Assembly (NCBI GenBank): GCA_002254565.1 | Contig: NJEG01000030.1 | Coordinates: 1-50,740 of the forward strand | Direction of reading: 5' to 3' | DNA from: Candidatus Altarchaeales archaeon ex4484_2 | GTDB lineage: Archaea; Altiarchaeota; Altiarchaeia; IMC4; QMZM01 | Length of the DNA stretch: 50,740 nt | Shown: one piece after another, positions 1 through 9,100 of the stretch | Layout: each line of letters begins with the position of its first letter | Position numbering within the stretch: the first letter of the stretch is position 1 | Translations under genes and position numbers: made by a program | Notes under the pieces: generated by a model | What the model was told of the DNA's origin: nothing | Database searches by the model: none | What the model saw: only the letters and a program-made list of their open reading frames with translations

Positions 1-59
1 CCCCAAAACAACCGCACAAGCTCCCTCTCAAAATTAGCGCCCTTAGCATACCTTCCCAT
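1..59 (-). CDS. hjc: Holliday junction resolvase Hjc, N-terminal fragment (runs off window edge)
   Basis: Minus strand ATG at 59 gives MGRYAKGANFERELVRLFWG, the typical archaeal Hjc N-terminus; 11 nt downstream of nadA stop. Confidence 0.65.
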   Translation of the reverse strand, partial: MGRYAKGANFERELVRLFW

Positions 60-70
60 TTTCAAAAAAC

Positions 71-1003
71 CTAATTCCCAGATAACTCAAGCATCCGATC
101 AATAGCCTTACCAGCCTCCCTGAGAATCCTCTCAGATACCCTCACCTCAAAACGATCACCTCTAAGAGAATCCAAAACCTTATCCAGGGTTAAAGACTTC
201 ATAGGAGGGCAAAGCATCGGGGGGGAGAGATGATAAAACCTCTTGCCAGGGAACTCACGCTTAAGCCGGTAAACCATACCCTCCTCCGTGCCGATAATAA
301 ACTCATCCGCAGGAGACTCCCTGCAATACCTGAGCATCCCGCCAGTGGACTCGATGCCGTCAGCCAGCTCCTGAATCCCAGGATCAACCTCAGGGTGAAC
401 TACCAACTCAGCATCAGGATGCCTGCTTTTAGCCATTAATATATCAACCAACGAAAGCTGGTGGTGTGTTGGGCAGTTACCCCCCTCAGGGACTACCACA
501 ACATCCTTATCGGTCCGTTTCTGTGCATAATAAGCCAGATTCCTGTCCGGACCGAACAAAACAGTATCCGAGTCCATTGCTTTAACTATCTGCGGAGCAT
601 TAGCTGAAGTGCAGACGCAGTCAGCCAGCGCCTTACACTCCGATGAGGAGTTAACGTACAACACAACCTCAGAGTCAGGATAAGATTTCCTGGACTCCAG
701 TATATCCTCAGGGGAGAGCATCAAGGCCATAGGACACCTAGCAAGCAGATCAGGAATCAACACCCTCTTCCTGGGATTAACTATCTTAGCTGTCTCAGCC
801 ATGAAATAAACCCCACAGAATACGATCACCTCAGCGTCGGTTTCAGCCGCCTGCCTCGCTAATTCAAGAGAGTCGCCAACGAAATCCGCCACATCCTGTA
901 CCTCAGGCCTCTGGTAGTTATGGGCTAAAATCACAGCATTCTGCTCCCTCCTTAATTCATCAATTTCCCCTGAGAGTTCCCTGATATTAGCCACATTATT
1001 CAT
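71..1003 (-). CDS. nadA: Quinolinate synthase NadA
   Basis: ILAHNYQRPEVQDVADFVGDSLELARQA, VFCGVYFMAETAKI, Cys residues; likely start MNNVANIREL at 1003 rather than the longer ORF. Confidence 0.93.
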   Translation of the reverse strand: MNNVANIRELSGEIDELRREQNAVILAHNYQRPEVQDVADFVGDSLELARQAAETDAEVIVFCGVYFMAETAKIVNPRKRVLIPDLLARCPMALMLSPEDILESRKSYPDSEVVLYVNSSSECKALADCVCTSANAPQIVKAMDSDTVLFGPDRNLAYYAQKRTDKDVVVVPEGGNCPTHHQLSLVDILMAKSRHPDAELVVHPEVDPGIQELADGIESTGGMLRYCRESPADEFIIGTEEGMVYRLKREFPGKRFYHLSPPMLCPPMKSLTLDKVLDSLRGDRFEVRVSERILREAGKAIDRMLELSGN

Positions 1004-1040
1004 ATATAACATAGTAGGATTCAATAAATTAGTATTTAAT

Positions 1041-1562
1041 ATGAACAAAAAAATAGTGTTAGCAGTCTGCGGAAGCGTTGCAGCCATAGAGACGCCGAAA
1101 ATTGCGCGAGAGTTAGGGAGGGAGGGCTTTGATGTCGAATGCGTGATGTCTGAAGCAGCTCAAAGGATCATACACCCCGACGTTATGGAGTGGGCTAGCG
1201 GAAACAAAGTAATCACTGAATTAACCGGACAGGTGGAGCATGTAAGCCTCTGCGGTATAGACGGAGAAGCCTCACTGTTACTGGTATGTCCGTGCACCTC
1301 AAACACCCTCTCCAAGACAGCATGCGGTATAGGAGATAACCCAGTAACAACGATGGCGGCAACAGCCCTCGGCTCAGGCATCCCAATCGTGATGGTTCCG
1401 GCAATGCACCTGGCCATGTACCAGAACCCCTTCGTGGAAGAGAACATCAAGAAACTCATAAAAGAGGGAGTTCACATAATAGAACCGGAATGCAGGGAAT
1501 CCAAGGCTAAAATAGCAGGCATGGAAAAAATAATCAAAAAAACATGTGATATAATAAAATAG
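1041..1562 (+). CDS. Flavoprotein of the CoaC/UbiX-like (archaeoflavoprotein) family
   Basis: KIVLAVCGSVAAIETPKIARELGREG Rossmann-like flavoprotein motif; PAMHLAMYQNPFVEENI. Confidence 0.75.
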   Translation: MNKKIVLAVCGSVAAIETPKIARELGREGFDVECVMSEAAQRIIHPDVMEWASGNKVITELTGQVEHVSLCGIDGEASLLLVCPCTSNTLSKTACGIGDNPVTTMAATALGSGIPIVMVPAMHLAMYQNPFVEENIKKLIKEGVHIIEPECRESKAKIAGMEKIIKKTCDIIK

Positions 1563-1563
1563 A

Positions 1564-2178
1564 ATGGAGCTCACCAAAAAACAGGGAACGGTTCTCGTGA
1601 AATACATCAGGAAAACCCTGGAGGAATACTTCAAGGAGAAAACAGTGGACATAAAGGACTACATAAGCGAGGACATGAGAGATGTTGTTTCAAGGGAAGC
1701 CGCAGCCTACGTGACGCTCTTCAAATACCCGAGCATGCGCTTCAGGGGCTCATCAGGCCATATGCTACCCATACTATCCCTCGAAAAAACCATCAGGGAA
1801 GCAACTCTTAAGGCAGCATTCAGGGACAGGAGATTCATTCCCTTGATGAAAAGCGAGCTAAGGGACACCATCGTGGAACTCTCTCAGCTCAGAAAACCAG
1901 TCAAAATCGAAGCCGATAGCCTCTCAGAGTATCCTTCAAAGATAAAAATCGGCAGGGACGGGATAGCTATAGAAAAAGGGTATACTAGGGCGTTATTGCT
2001 ACCACAAACTGCTGTTATGATGGGGTGGAATGCTAAACAATTCCTCTCCTTTGCTCTGCTTAAGGCAGGATTGGATCCAAGATACAAGAGCAAGAATATA
2101 CAGGTCTACAGAGTCCAGGCCCAGGTCTTCAGGGAAGAGAAACCTGGAGGTGACGTAATCGAAGAGGAGTTCAACTAA
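1564..2178 (+). CDS. AMMECR1 domain protein
   Basis: MRFRGSSGHMLPILSLEKTIREATLKAAFRDRRFIPL resembles the AMMECR1 core; LLLPQTAVMMGWNAKQFLSFALLKAGL. Confidence 0.8.
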   Translation: MELTKKQGTVLVKYIRKTLEEYFKEKTVDIKDYISEDMRDVVSREAAAYVTLFKYPSMRFRGSSGHMLPILSLEKTIREATLKAAFRDRRFIPLMKSELRDTIVELSQLRKPVKIEADSLSEYPSKIKIGRDGIAIEKGYTRALLLPQTAVMMGWNAKQFLSFALLKAGLDPRYKSKNIQVYRVQAQVFREEKPGGDVIEEEFN

Positions 2179-2223
2179 CTGCTCTGAGAATATTTATTTG
2201 GAGACTCCTATTATTTAGGAAAA

Positions 2224-3528
2224 ATGAACTATTACCAAGAAGCCTTCAACCTAATCAGTAAACAACACCAGTGGCGGGGTTCCTGTCTGAATATGATAGC
2301 CAGCGAAAACATAACCTCACCCGCTGTAAGGGAAGCAATAGCCTCGGATTTCGGTCACAGATACGCTGAAGGAGTAGCTGGAGGAGTAGATGAGAACACA
2401 AGGTTGAAGGTATTCGACCGGTACTATCAAGGAACCAAGTACTTCGACAGGATAGAGGCTCTGGCCATCAAGCTCTCGGAGGAGTTATTTCATGCAGAAC
2501 ACGCTAACGTTGTTCCCATCTCAGGTGTAGTAGCTAATCTGGTCGCTTATCACGCCCTATCAAAGAGGGGTGACAGAATCACGGCCCTCGGCCTACTGGA
2601 TGGGGGGCATATAAGCCACTGCAAGATAAGCGCAGCAGGCGTTATGGGCTTGAAGGACATCCCCTATGCATTCAACGAGAAAGAGATGAACATTGACGTG
2701 GATGAATCAAAGAAGATCGTGCGGAAAGAAAAACCCTCCATAATGTTGTTCGGCGCCTCAGTGTACCTATTCCCTCATCCGGTGAATGAGATGGTGGATG
2801 TGGCAAGAGAAATAAATGCCAAAATAGTCTATGATGGAGCTCACGTAGCCGGGCTTATAGCAGGAGGGAGATTCCATGACCCCCTAAAGGAAGGAGCTGA
2901 CGTGGTAACCGCATCAACCCATAAAACCCTGCCAGGCCCCCAGGGAGGCATCATCCTATGCAAAAAAGAATTAGCGGAAAAAATAGATAACACAGCGTTC
3001 CCAGCCCTGATGAGCAACCACCACCTCCACCACGTAGCAGGCCTTCTGGTTGCTTTAGCTGAGATGAAAGAATACGGGAGCGAATACGCTGGACAGATAA
3101 TATCCAACGCCAAAGCCCTAGCCCAATCAATGCACGAGCACGGCATCCATGTCCTATGCGAACACAAAAATTTCACGGAATCACATCAGATACTTGTGGA
3201 TGTGTCAGACCATGGTGGAGGAGCGGAGATAGCGGACAGGTGTGAGGAAGCTAACATCATACTAAACAAGAACCTTCTCCCATGGGATACGTTTAGGGAT
3301 ACACGAAACCCCTCAGGGCTTAGGATAGGGGTGCAGGAGCTAACAAGACTGGGGATGAAGGAGTCAGAGATGAAAGACATATCCATGTACCTCAAGCAGT
3401 TAATCATAGACAGAGAAAATCCAGGGAAAGTCAGGGAGGAAGTGGAGGAACTGAAGAAGGAATTCAATAGAGTACACTACGCCTTCCCCTCCCAGAGACA
3501 GGCATACGAACAAATCAAGTTCAAGTAA
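2224..3528 (+). CDS. glyA: Serine hydroxymethyltransferase
   Basis: NMIASENITSPAVREA, STHKTLPGPQGGIILC PLP-lysine motif. Confidence 0.95.
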   Translation: MNYYQEAFNLISKQHQWRGSCLNMIASENITSPAVREAIASDFGHRYAEGVAGGVDENTRLKVFDRYYQGTKYFDRIEALAIKLSEELFHAEHANVVPISGVVANLVAYHALSKRGDRITALGLLDGGHISHCKISAAGVMGLKDIPYAFNEKEMNIDVDESKKIVRKEKPSIMLFGASVYLFPHPVNEMVDVAREINAKIVYDGAHVAGLIAGGRFHDPLKEGADVVTASTHKTLPGPQGGIILCKKELAEKIDNTAFPALMSNHHLHHVAGLLVALAEMKEYGSEYAGQIISNAKALAQSMHEHGIHVLCEHKNFTESHQILVDVSDHGGGAEIADRCEEANIILNKNLLPWDTFRDTRNPSGLRIGVQELTRLGMKESEMKDISMYLKQLIIDRENPGKVREEVEELKKEFNRVHYAFPSQRQAYEQIKFK

Positions 3529-3540
3529 TAATTTAACAAC

Positions 3541-3945
3541 CTAGTCAAGAAGCCTTTTCTCTCCCCTCAGTTCCTGTAAATCAGTGATATCCTGGCTTGC
3601 CTCCATACAACCAAGATATTTACCTTCCTTATCTCTTAGGGCATAGTACTCTATCAGGATTCTGCGTTTATCGATTCCCTCCCTAGGGGGGATATTAACC
3701 CAGAACCTTGCCTTATCCCTCTCTCCGCTTTTCATCTCCTTGAGTATCTGCTCCACCTTATTCAGACTTTCCCGTGGATGGCATTTCCTGACGTCCAGAC
3801 CCAAGGCAGCCTCAGGTCTCTTAAATGTTCTTGTCTTGTGTTTGTTCCATGCAAGGACCTTATCGTTCTCATCAAGGACTGAATACTCCAGCGGCAGGGT
3901 CTCCAGCAAGGCATCCAACACATCCTTGGGTAGTTCACCTATCAT
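3541..3945 (-). CDS. PAS domain protein (DUF438/PAS-like)
   Basis: LEYSVLDENDKVLAWNKHKTRTFKRPEAALGLDVRKCHP...YLGCMEASQDITDLQEL. Confidence 0.75.
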   Translation of the reverse strand: MIGELPKDVLDALLETLPLEYSVLDENDKVLAWNKHKTRTFKRPEAALGLDVRKCHPRESLNKVEQILKEMKSGERDKARFWVNIPPREGIDKRRILIEYYALRDKEGKYLGCMEASQDITDLQELRGEKRLLD

Positions 3946-4016
3946 GCTCCCACCATTCCCTTGAAGCAGGGTTGACCCCCACACAACGATCCATTCATTG
4001 TATTTATGCTCTGCTA

Positions 4017-4043
4017 CAAGAAATTTACTTTGTAAATTTCTTG
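4017..4043. repeat. Perfect 12-bp inverted repeat, 3-nt loop
   Basis: CAAGAAATTTAC-TTT-GTAAATTTCTTG. Confidence 0.9.
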
Positions 4044-4046
4044 GTT

Positions 4047-4074
4047 ATTATAAAGTAGGGACATACTTTATAAT
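4047..4074. repeat. Perfect 11-bp inverted repeat, 6-nt spacer
   Basis: ATTATAAAGTA-GGGACA-TACTTTATAAT, overlapping a TATA-like sequence. Confidence 0.9.
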
Positions 4075-4092
4075 TCAATAAAAAACGACAGT

Positions 4093-4203
4093 TCAACTCT
4101 GGCCTTTGCCTGTTTTCCGCTGCTTCTTGCAGCCACCTCTGCCCTTATTCGACCTTTTGCCCCTGCCTGAACCGTCTCTTTTAGGAACTCCTTTATCAGC
4201 CAT
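4093..4203 (-). CDS. 36-aa Gly/Lys/Arg-rich small protein
   Basis: MADKGVPKRDGSGRGKRSNKGRGGCKKQRKTGKGQS; ATG lies 1 nt after the TGA of the upstream gene; not in the ORF track because of length. Confidence 0.6.
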   Translation of the reverse strand: MADKGVPKRDGSGRGKRSNKGRGGCKKQRKTGKGQS

Positions 4204-4204
4204 T

Positions 4205-4480
4205 TCACACACCATATCTCCTTCTGTCTTTTAATTCCTGTATCTTGCCCTCGTTCCATCCATCAATGTTCTGGTAGTACCCGGTTATTCTGGACCAGTG
4301 CCCCATAGGTTTCCCCCCGTAGGCGAGCTTTTCCTCGAATTTCCTTGCGCATTCCTCCGAGCAAACTAGGGTACCTGTTTTGGTAGGCTTCAGGTTTTCA
4401 TCTACGCTAGCCTGCATGTACTCACCTAGTATTCCCTTGCCGCATATGCCACATTTAACTTCATTGTTTGAAACTTCCAT
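4205..4480 (-). CDS. Small Cys-containing protein resembling the C-terminal glycyl-radical segment of anaerobic ribonucleotide reductase (NrdD)
   Basis: C-terminus SRITGYYQNIDGWNEGKIQELKDRRRYGV resembles the NrdD tail; CGICGKG...CSEEC metal-site-like Cys pairs. Confidence 0.65.
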   Translation of the reverse strand: MEVSNNEVKCGICGKGILGEYMQASVDENLKPTKTGTLVCSEECARKFEEKLAYGGKPMGHWSRITGYYQNIDGWNEGKIQELKDRRRYGV

Positions 4481-4544
4481 ATTATTCCACCTATTGTTTA
4501 TCTAGTGGGTTTTATTGCTTTAATTACAATATAGCTATCTTTTG

Positions 4545-4557
4545 TATAGTAACTATA
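4545..4557. promoter_or_regulatory. Palindromic operator candidate in divergent intergenic region
   Basis: TATAGT-A-ACTATA, between the 4205-4480 gene (-) and the HxlR-type gene (+). Confidence 0.5.
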
Positions 4558-4611
4558 TATCCTGTATTTATATTATAAGAAAGAATAGGGATCCAAACAT
4601 ATAGTGAAGAC

Positions 4612-4998
4612 ATGGAAAAACACACGCTCTGCGGAGAAGAAGGGGACTACTGCCCCATCTACAACATTAAATGCGGCTCAGATATAGAAAAATGCCCAGT
4701 ATATCGGGCCTTCAAGAGTATAGGGAAGAAATGGACACTCCAGATACCCCAGGAATTCTTCGTCAACCAAGGCATTAGAAGATTCAACCAGATACAAAAC
4801 TCACTGCACTGGATTACACCCAAAGTGATATCAACAAGGCTAAAGGATATGGAAAATGAGGATATCATAGAGCGAAAAGTCTACCCAGACAACACCCCTG
4901 TAAGGGTGGAATACACACTAAAAGATAAAGGCCAAGACCTTCAGGAGATAATACAGAAAGCCAGCGAGGGGGGTAAAAAATGGGAGATTGAAAGCTGA
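4612..4998 (+). CDS. HxlR-family winged-helix transcriptional regulator
   Basis: SIGKKWTLQI...GIRRFNQIQNSLHWITPKVISTRLKDMENEDIIERKVYPDNTPVRVEYTLKDKGQDL; Cys-rich N-terminus. Confidence 0.9.
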   Translation: MEKHTLCGEEGDYCPIYNIKCGSDIEKCPVYRAFKSIGKKWTLQIPQEFFVNQGIRRFNQIQNSLHWITPKVISTRLKDMENEDIIERKVYPDNTPVRVEYTLKDKGQDLQEIIQKASEGGKKWEIES

Positions 4999-5016
4999 TA
5001 AACCTCGTGAAGGAGG

Positions 5017-5667
5017 TCAGGTTTCTACCTCAATCGTTACAGAATCCCCATCCCGTAAACCGTATTCCTTTCTCAGATTCCTATCTGAGATAATCTCAAC
5101 CACCTCCCGATGGTGTGTTCTTTCAGGGAAAACCAGGAAACAGTTTATACTCCAATCATTTCCCGAAAGGGTTACAGGCATGTATTCCAACCGCCCATAT
5201 ACCCTCTCGTTTCTCCTGAAGCCCTCGATAAAACCGGTTGAATATCTCTTGACTGATGCTAGACCCGAATCCAGTTTAACGTTGAGTGTCCCGTGAAAGG
5301 GCTTAAAGCCGAGGTTTTCCCTGAACCTGTTCTCGTATTTTCCCATGTAATAGGCACCCTCACCCATCCCAGTAACAATGGAACCCCTAAATACCCTCTT
5401 CTTCCCCCTCTCAAGAAAATGCTTGAGGTCAAGATATACCTCAACCAGAGAATCCCTGCCTTTTTCCGTGAACTCAATACGCTGCTTCATCTCGCTTCTT
5501 GTTTTTTTTATATAACCTTCCAACTCCAAATCGTTCAGGTAGCGTGAAGCAGTCTGCTGTGAAACACCTAAGAATTCACCAACCTCTGAAGTGGACATGA
5601 GGAGAATGCCATCCCCTTTACTGAATCTCCTGCTTAGATGATATAAAACCAAGATTTGTTGATTCAT
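5017..5667 (-). CDS. ribK: CTP-dependent riboflavin kinase with N-terminal HTH
   Basis: wHTH followed by DUF120 core GSIVTGMGEGAYYMGKYENRFRENLGFKPFHGTLNVKL. Confidence 0.9.
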   Translation of the reverse strand: MNQQILVLYHLSRRFSKGDGILLMSTSEVGEFLGVSQQTASRYLNDLELEGYIKKTRSEMKQRIEFTEKGRDSLVEVYLDLKHFLERGKKRVFRGSIVTGMGEGAYYMGKYENRFRENLGFKPFHGTLNVKLDSGLASVKRYSTGFIEGFRRNERVYGRLEYMPVTLSGNDWSINCFLVFPERTHHREVVEIISDRNLRKEYGLRDGDSVTIEVET

Positions 5668-5680
5668 CCTGATTATGGGA

Positions 5681-6622
5681 TTAGATGTCTATATCCAAGG
5701 CCCTCGCCAGCTCATCATATCTGTTCCTGATTGTGACCTCAGTGACGCCAGTCAGTTTATTGGCTATGTTTTTCTGGGTATGCCTGTCGTTTGTTAATTT
5801 ACCAGCCAGGTATATCGCTGCTGCAGCAACACCAGTGGGACCCTTGCCTGATGTTATCCCCTTTCGTCTGGCGACCTCTACAATCTCTATCGCCTTCGCC
5901 TCTGTTGCCCCGGATAAGCCAAGCTCTGAAGCAAATCTTGGAACGTAATCTATTGCTGTGGCAACGGGCATCTTAACGCTCAGCTTCCTGCAGATAAACC
6001 GGTAGCTTCTACCGATATCTTTTCTCTTAACTCCAGTAGCCCCCTCTAATTCCTCCAACGTTTTAGGCAGGCGATGCTGTCTTGATATCAAATATATTAT
6101 GGCTGCAACAACACACTCTATGGAGCGACCCTTAACCAGACCCTTCTTCACCGCCCTCCGGTACCACATAGCACACTCCTCCTTGAGATTGTTGGGTATG
6201 TTGAGATAAGAGCACACCCTATCCAGCTCAGGTAAAGCAATAGAGAGATTTCTCTGCATCGAAGACGACATTCTGCTGCGCCTTTGCCATTTCCTCAGCC
6301 TGTATAGTTGGGCCTTCCTCTCCGGCCGGATTGAGCCGCCCTTGATGTCTCTATCATAGCGGTCTATCTCTGTTGTTAAACCCTTGTTTAGTTTAGCGTA
6401 CTTGACGAGACCGCCTGTTCTAGCCCTCTTGGAGCGCTGTTCCTCGTTGAAGCCCCGCCACTCAGGACCGAAGTCGAATAATCCCTCCTCGATAACAAAA
6501 CCACATTTCACACAGATAATTTCTCCATGAACCTGATCTGTGCGTATATTGGAGCCGCCACATGCCGGACACAGCACTGAAATATCACCACCTGTTTTTT
6601 CACTAATAATTTCTTCATGCAT
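5681..6622 (-). CDS. tfb: Transcription initiation factor TFB
   Basis: CPACGGSNIRTDQVHGEIICVKCGFVIEE zinc ribbon plus two cyclin-like repeats. Confidence 0.96.
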   Translation of the reverse strand: MHEEIISEKTGGDISVLCPACGGSNIRTDQVHGEIICVKCGFVIEEGLFDFGPEWRGFNEEQRSKRARTGGLVKYAKLNKGLTTEIDRYDRDIKGGSIRPERKAQLYRLRKWQRRSRMSSSMQRNLSIALPELDRVCSYLNIPNNLKEECAMWYRRAVKKGLVKGRSIECVVAAIIYLISRQHRLPKTLEELEGATGVKRKDIGRSYRFICRKLSVKMPVATAIDYVPRFASELGLSGATEAKAIEIVEVARRKGITSGKGPTGVAAAAIYLAGKLTNDRHTQKNIANKLTGVTEVTIRNRYDELARALDIDI

Positions 6623-6631
6623 TTTTTCTGA

Positions 6632-6805
6632 TTAGATTATTATTTCCTTACCTACAAAGCTAGAAAAATCTTTTTTCATCCCCGGAAACACTTTAATTAC
6701 GAGATAAGGTTTGTCAACCCGACCTATGACTTCTAAGACCTTACCCACTTTTTTACCGTCCATAGAAGCTGTTTTAGGGTATTTGAACAATAAGCTTATT
6801 GCCAT
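6632..6805 (-). CDS. H/ACA RNP protein Gar1-like
   Basis: MAISLLFKYPKTASMDGKKVGKVLEVIGRVDKPYLVIKVFPGMKKDFSSFVGKEIII; usual archaeal gar1-tfb linkage. Confidence 0.75.
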   Translation of the reverse strand: MAISLLFKYPKTASMDGKKVGKVLEVIGRVDKPYLVIKVFPGMKKDFSSFVGKEIII

Positions 6806-6948
6806 GAGATGATATTATTTTACCTTGTTCCAAATTACCCCTCCGCAAAGGATATGATATTATATTTTTATAATACTTATGTTGATATAGTTAAATATAG
6901 TATGGACTATTTATATGGTGGAGATAATTAATAAGAAGTGTTGCTAAA

Positions 6949-7977
6949 ATGAACTTGATAGAAGAATTATGTAGGGCTTCAGGAGTATCCGGGTTCGAGA
7001 AAGATGTAGCTTCTGTAATGAAGAAACAACTGCAGGAATCTTGTGAAAAGGTTGAGGAAGACAGCTTCGGGAATGTCATCGCAAGGAAAGGAAAAGGCGA
7101 GAAAAAGATTATGTTAGCTGCTCACATGGATGAAATAGGTTTGATGGTCAAGCATATCAACGAGAAGGGATTCATTAGCTTCATCAAGATTGGGGGAATA
7201 GACGATCGCATCCTTCTGAACCAGAGAGTAATCATTAAATCAAGAGAAGGCGACGTCCCGGGAATAATAGGCTCCAAGCCACCGCATCTGCAAAAGGATG
7301 ATGAGAGAAAGAAGGTCATAAAACACGGCGACATGTTCATAGACATAGGAGCTAAAGACAGAAAAGATGCTGATAAAAAAATAGCAGTAGGTGACCCCAT
7401 ACTCTTCGAGGCAAACTATGGGTCATTAAACAAAAAACTCTTTTACGGTAAGGCAATAGACAACAGGATAGGCTGCTATGTAATGCTTAAGGTAATGGAG
7501 AAACTTCCCAGGGATATTAAATCAACAATATACGCCGTGGCAACCGCACAGGAGGAGGTCGGTCTTAAGGGAGCAAGGGTTTCCGCCTTCAAGCTCGAGC
7601 CAGACTACGCTTTCGCTATAGACACGACAATAGCAGGAGACACCCCCCAGATAAAAGAAAACGAATCCGACCTGAAGGTGGGTGAAGGCCCGGCTATTAC
7701 CATAACAGAGGCCTCAGGCAGGGGAGTGGTAACCCATCCCAAGCTAAGGGATCTACTCATCAAAACAGCTAAGAAACACAAGATACCCTACCAGGTGGAT
7801 GTCCTGGAGGGTGGGATGACCGATGCAGCAATAATCTACATGACACGAGCCGGCGTCCCCAGTGGCGTGATATCCATACCCTGCAGGTATATTCACTCCA
7901 GCTCGGGTGTTTTCAGTATCGACGATGTTAATAACTCCATCAAACTGCTGGTGAATGCACTGAAGGAGTTCAAGTAG
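6949..7977 (+). CDS. M42 family metallo-aminopeptidase
   Basis: LAAHMDEIGLMVKHI, AVATAQEEVGLKGA, GGMTDAAIIY, CRYIHSS. Confidence 0.93.
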   Translation: MNLIEELCRASGVSGFEKDVASVMKKQLQESCEKVEEDSFGNVIARKGKGEKKIMLAAHMDEIGLMVKHINEKGFISFIKIGGIDDRILLNQRVIIKSREGDVPGIIGSKPPHLQKDDERKKVIKHGDMFIDIGAKDRKDADKKIAVGDPILFEANYGSLNKKLFYGKAIDNRIGCYVMLKVMEKLPRDIKSTIYAVATAQEEVGLKGARVSAFKLEPDYAFAIDTTIAGDTPQIKENESDLKVGEGPAITITEASGRGVVTHPKLRDLLIKTAKKHKIPYQVDVLEGGMTDAAIIYMTRAGVPSGVISIPCRYIHSSSGVFSIDDVNNSIKLLVNALKEFK

Positions 7978-7978
7978 A

Positions 7979-8446
7979 ATGTCGAATTCAGTGAACTATA
8001 AAAACTTGTTCACAGTACTGAAGGTATCCATCCTATACGCTCTCTTTTCTATTTTATTTATTATTGGGCCCCTAGCGGTTGGATTCTATTTAGGGAACCG
8101 GGTGGAGAACCCAAGGAAGGGATTCCTGTTTGCTCTTACTGCTGCAGTAGCTGGATTCAGCATACAACATTATCTCATCCTCCAAGGCCTCTACGGGAAA
8201 TTCATTATAGCCATATTCATTATTTTATGGCATTTTATGTCCATAATATGTCTCCTGGTCGGGGTTTCCGCTGGTTACATGTACTCTGACTTCGGAAGGA
8301 AGGTAAAGGGAGTCAGATACAGGAAGGAAGAGGTTAAGGAGCCAGGGGATGAGGCTGCTCCAGAGACCTACATAGTATGCCCAGTATGTGGGGAATCCAA
8401 CGAGGAAGACAGAAGAAGATGCAAATCATGTGGCAGTGAGATATGA
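7979..8446 (+). CDS. Membrane protein with C-terminal zinc ribbon
   Basis: Three to four hydrophobic segments then CPVCGESNEEDRRRCKSCG. Confidence 0.7.
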   Translation: MSNSVNYKNLFTVLKVSILYALFSILFIIGPLAVGFYLGNRVENPRKGFLFALTAAVAGFSIQHYLILQGLYGKFIIAIFIILWHFMSIICLLVGVSAGYMYSDFGRKVKGVRYRKEEVKEPGDEAAPETYIVCPVCGESNEEDRRRCKSCGSEI

Positions 8447-9060
8447 ACACAAGAAACGTTGCAGCAGGGGTTTTAAAGACCAGTGTTTTTTTTGTTTTCG
8501 TGTTTTTTTTCTCTGCTATAGTGGGATTTCATAACTATTACTCGGCCGTAGACGTCATAATCCCACTGCTTGAGAAAATGAGGTATGATATATTCAACCC
8601 CACATCCCAGCTCTCCACAGCAGTTAACGTATTCATGAATAACCTGAGTGTTAGCTTGATTATTTACCTTACAGGAATCACTGTCGCACTCCCGATCCTT
8701 GTTGTTTCCTTTAACGGTTTTATTGTAGGCTTCTTCGCTAGATACTCCCTCCTGCATGACGAAATCGGTTTATCTTTTTTTGTTAAAGGAGTTCTGGCAC
8801 ACTCAATCTTCGAGTTGCCTGCGTTGTTTATCGCAGCCTCTTCTGGACTCAGGGTGGGGACCGTGTTTTACTCTTTACTATTTGAGGTTCTGGAGAAACG
8901 CTTGAGGGGTGAGCAATACAACCTAAAGCAAAAGATTACAGTACTTAAGAAACGCATGAATGAGGGGGTTGCTGTTTTCATATCGATTGTGTTGCCTTTG
9001 CTTTTGATTGCTGCCTTCGTCGAGGTTTACATAACAGCATGGCTGCTGGGAATCTACTAA
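8443..9060 (+). CDS. SpoIIM/DUF95-like membrane protein
   Basis: MNNLSVSLIIYLTGITVALPILVVSFNGFIVGFFA...GVLAHSIFELPALFIAASSGLRVG. Confidence 0.8.
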   Translation: MNTRNVAAGVLKTSVFFVFVFFFSAIVGFHNYYSAVDVIIPLLEKMRYDIFNPTSQLSTAVNVFMNNLSVSLIIYLTGITVALPILVVSFNGFIVGFFARYSLLHDEIGLSFFVKGVLAHSIFELPALFIAASSGLRVGTVFYSLLFEVLEKRLRGEQYNLKQKITVLKKRMNEGVAVFISIVLPLLLIAAFVEVYITAWLLGIY

Positions 9061-9100
9061 CAATGTTCCCGTGTTTTATACAGCCGATGCCATAATCTTA

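Noticed and set aside
199-387. Short overlapping ORFs antisense to conserved genes (e.g. 199-387, 2841-3176, 16251-16805)
   Set aside because: They lie fully inside strongly supported genes on the other strand or frame and show no recognisable protein features
71-1087. Long upstream extension of nadA ORF overlapping the divergent flavoprotein gene
   Set aside because: MNNVANIREL at 1003 is a better start; the extension is low complexity and overlaps the opposite gene's start
4068-4259. 63-aa ORF from the track (MERGQDTGIKRQKEIW...)
   Set aside because: The alternative frame 4093-4203 has an ATG 1 nt after the upstream stop and an RG/K-rich composition seen in other archaeal microproteins
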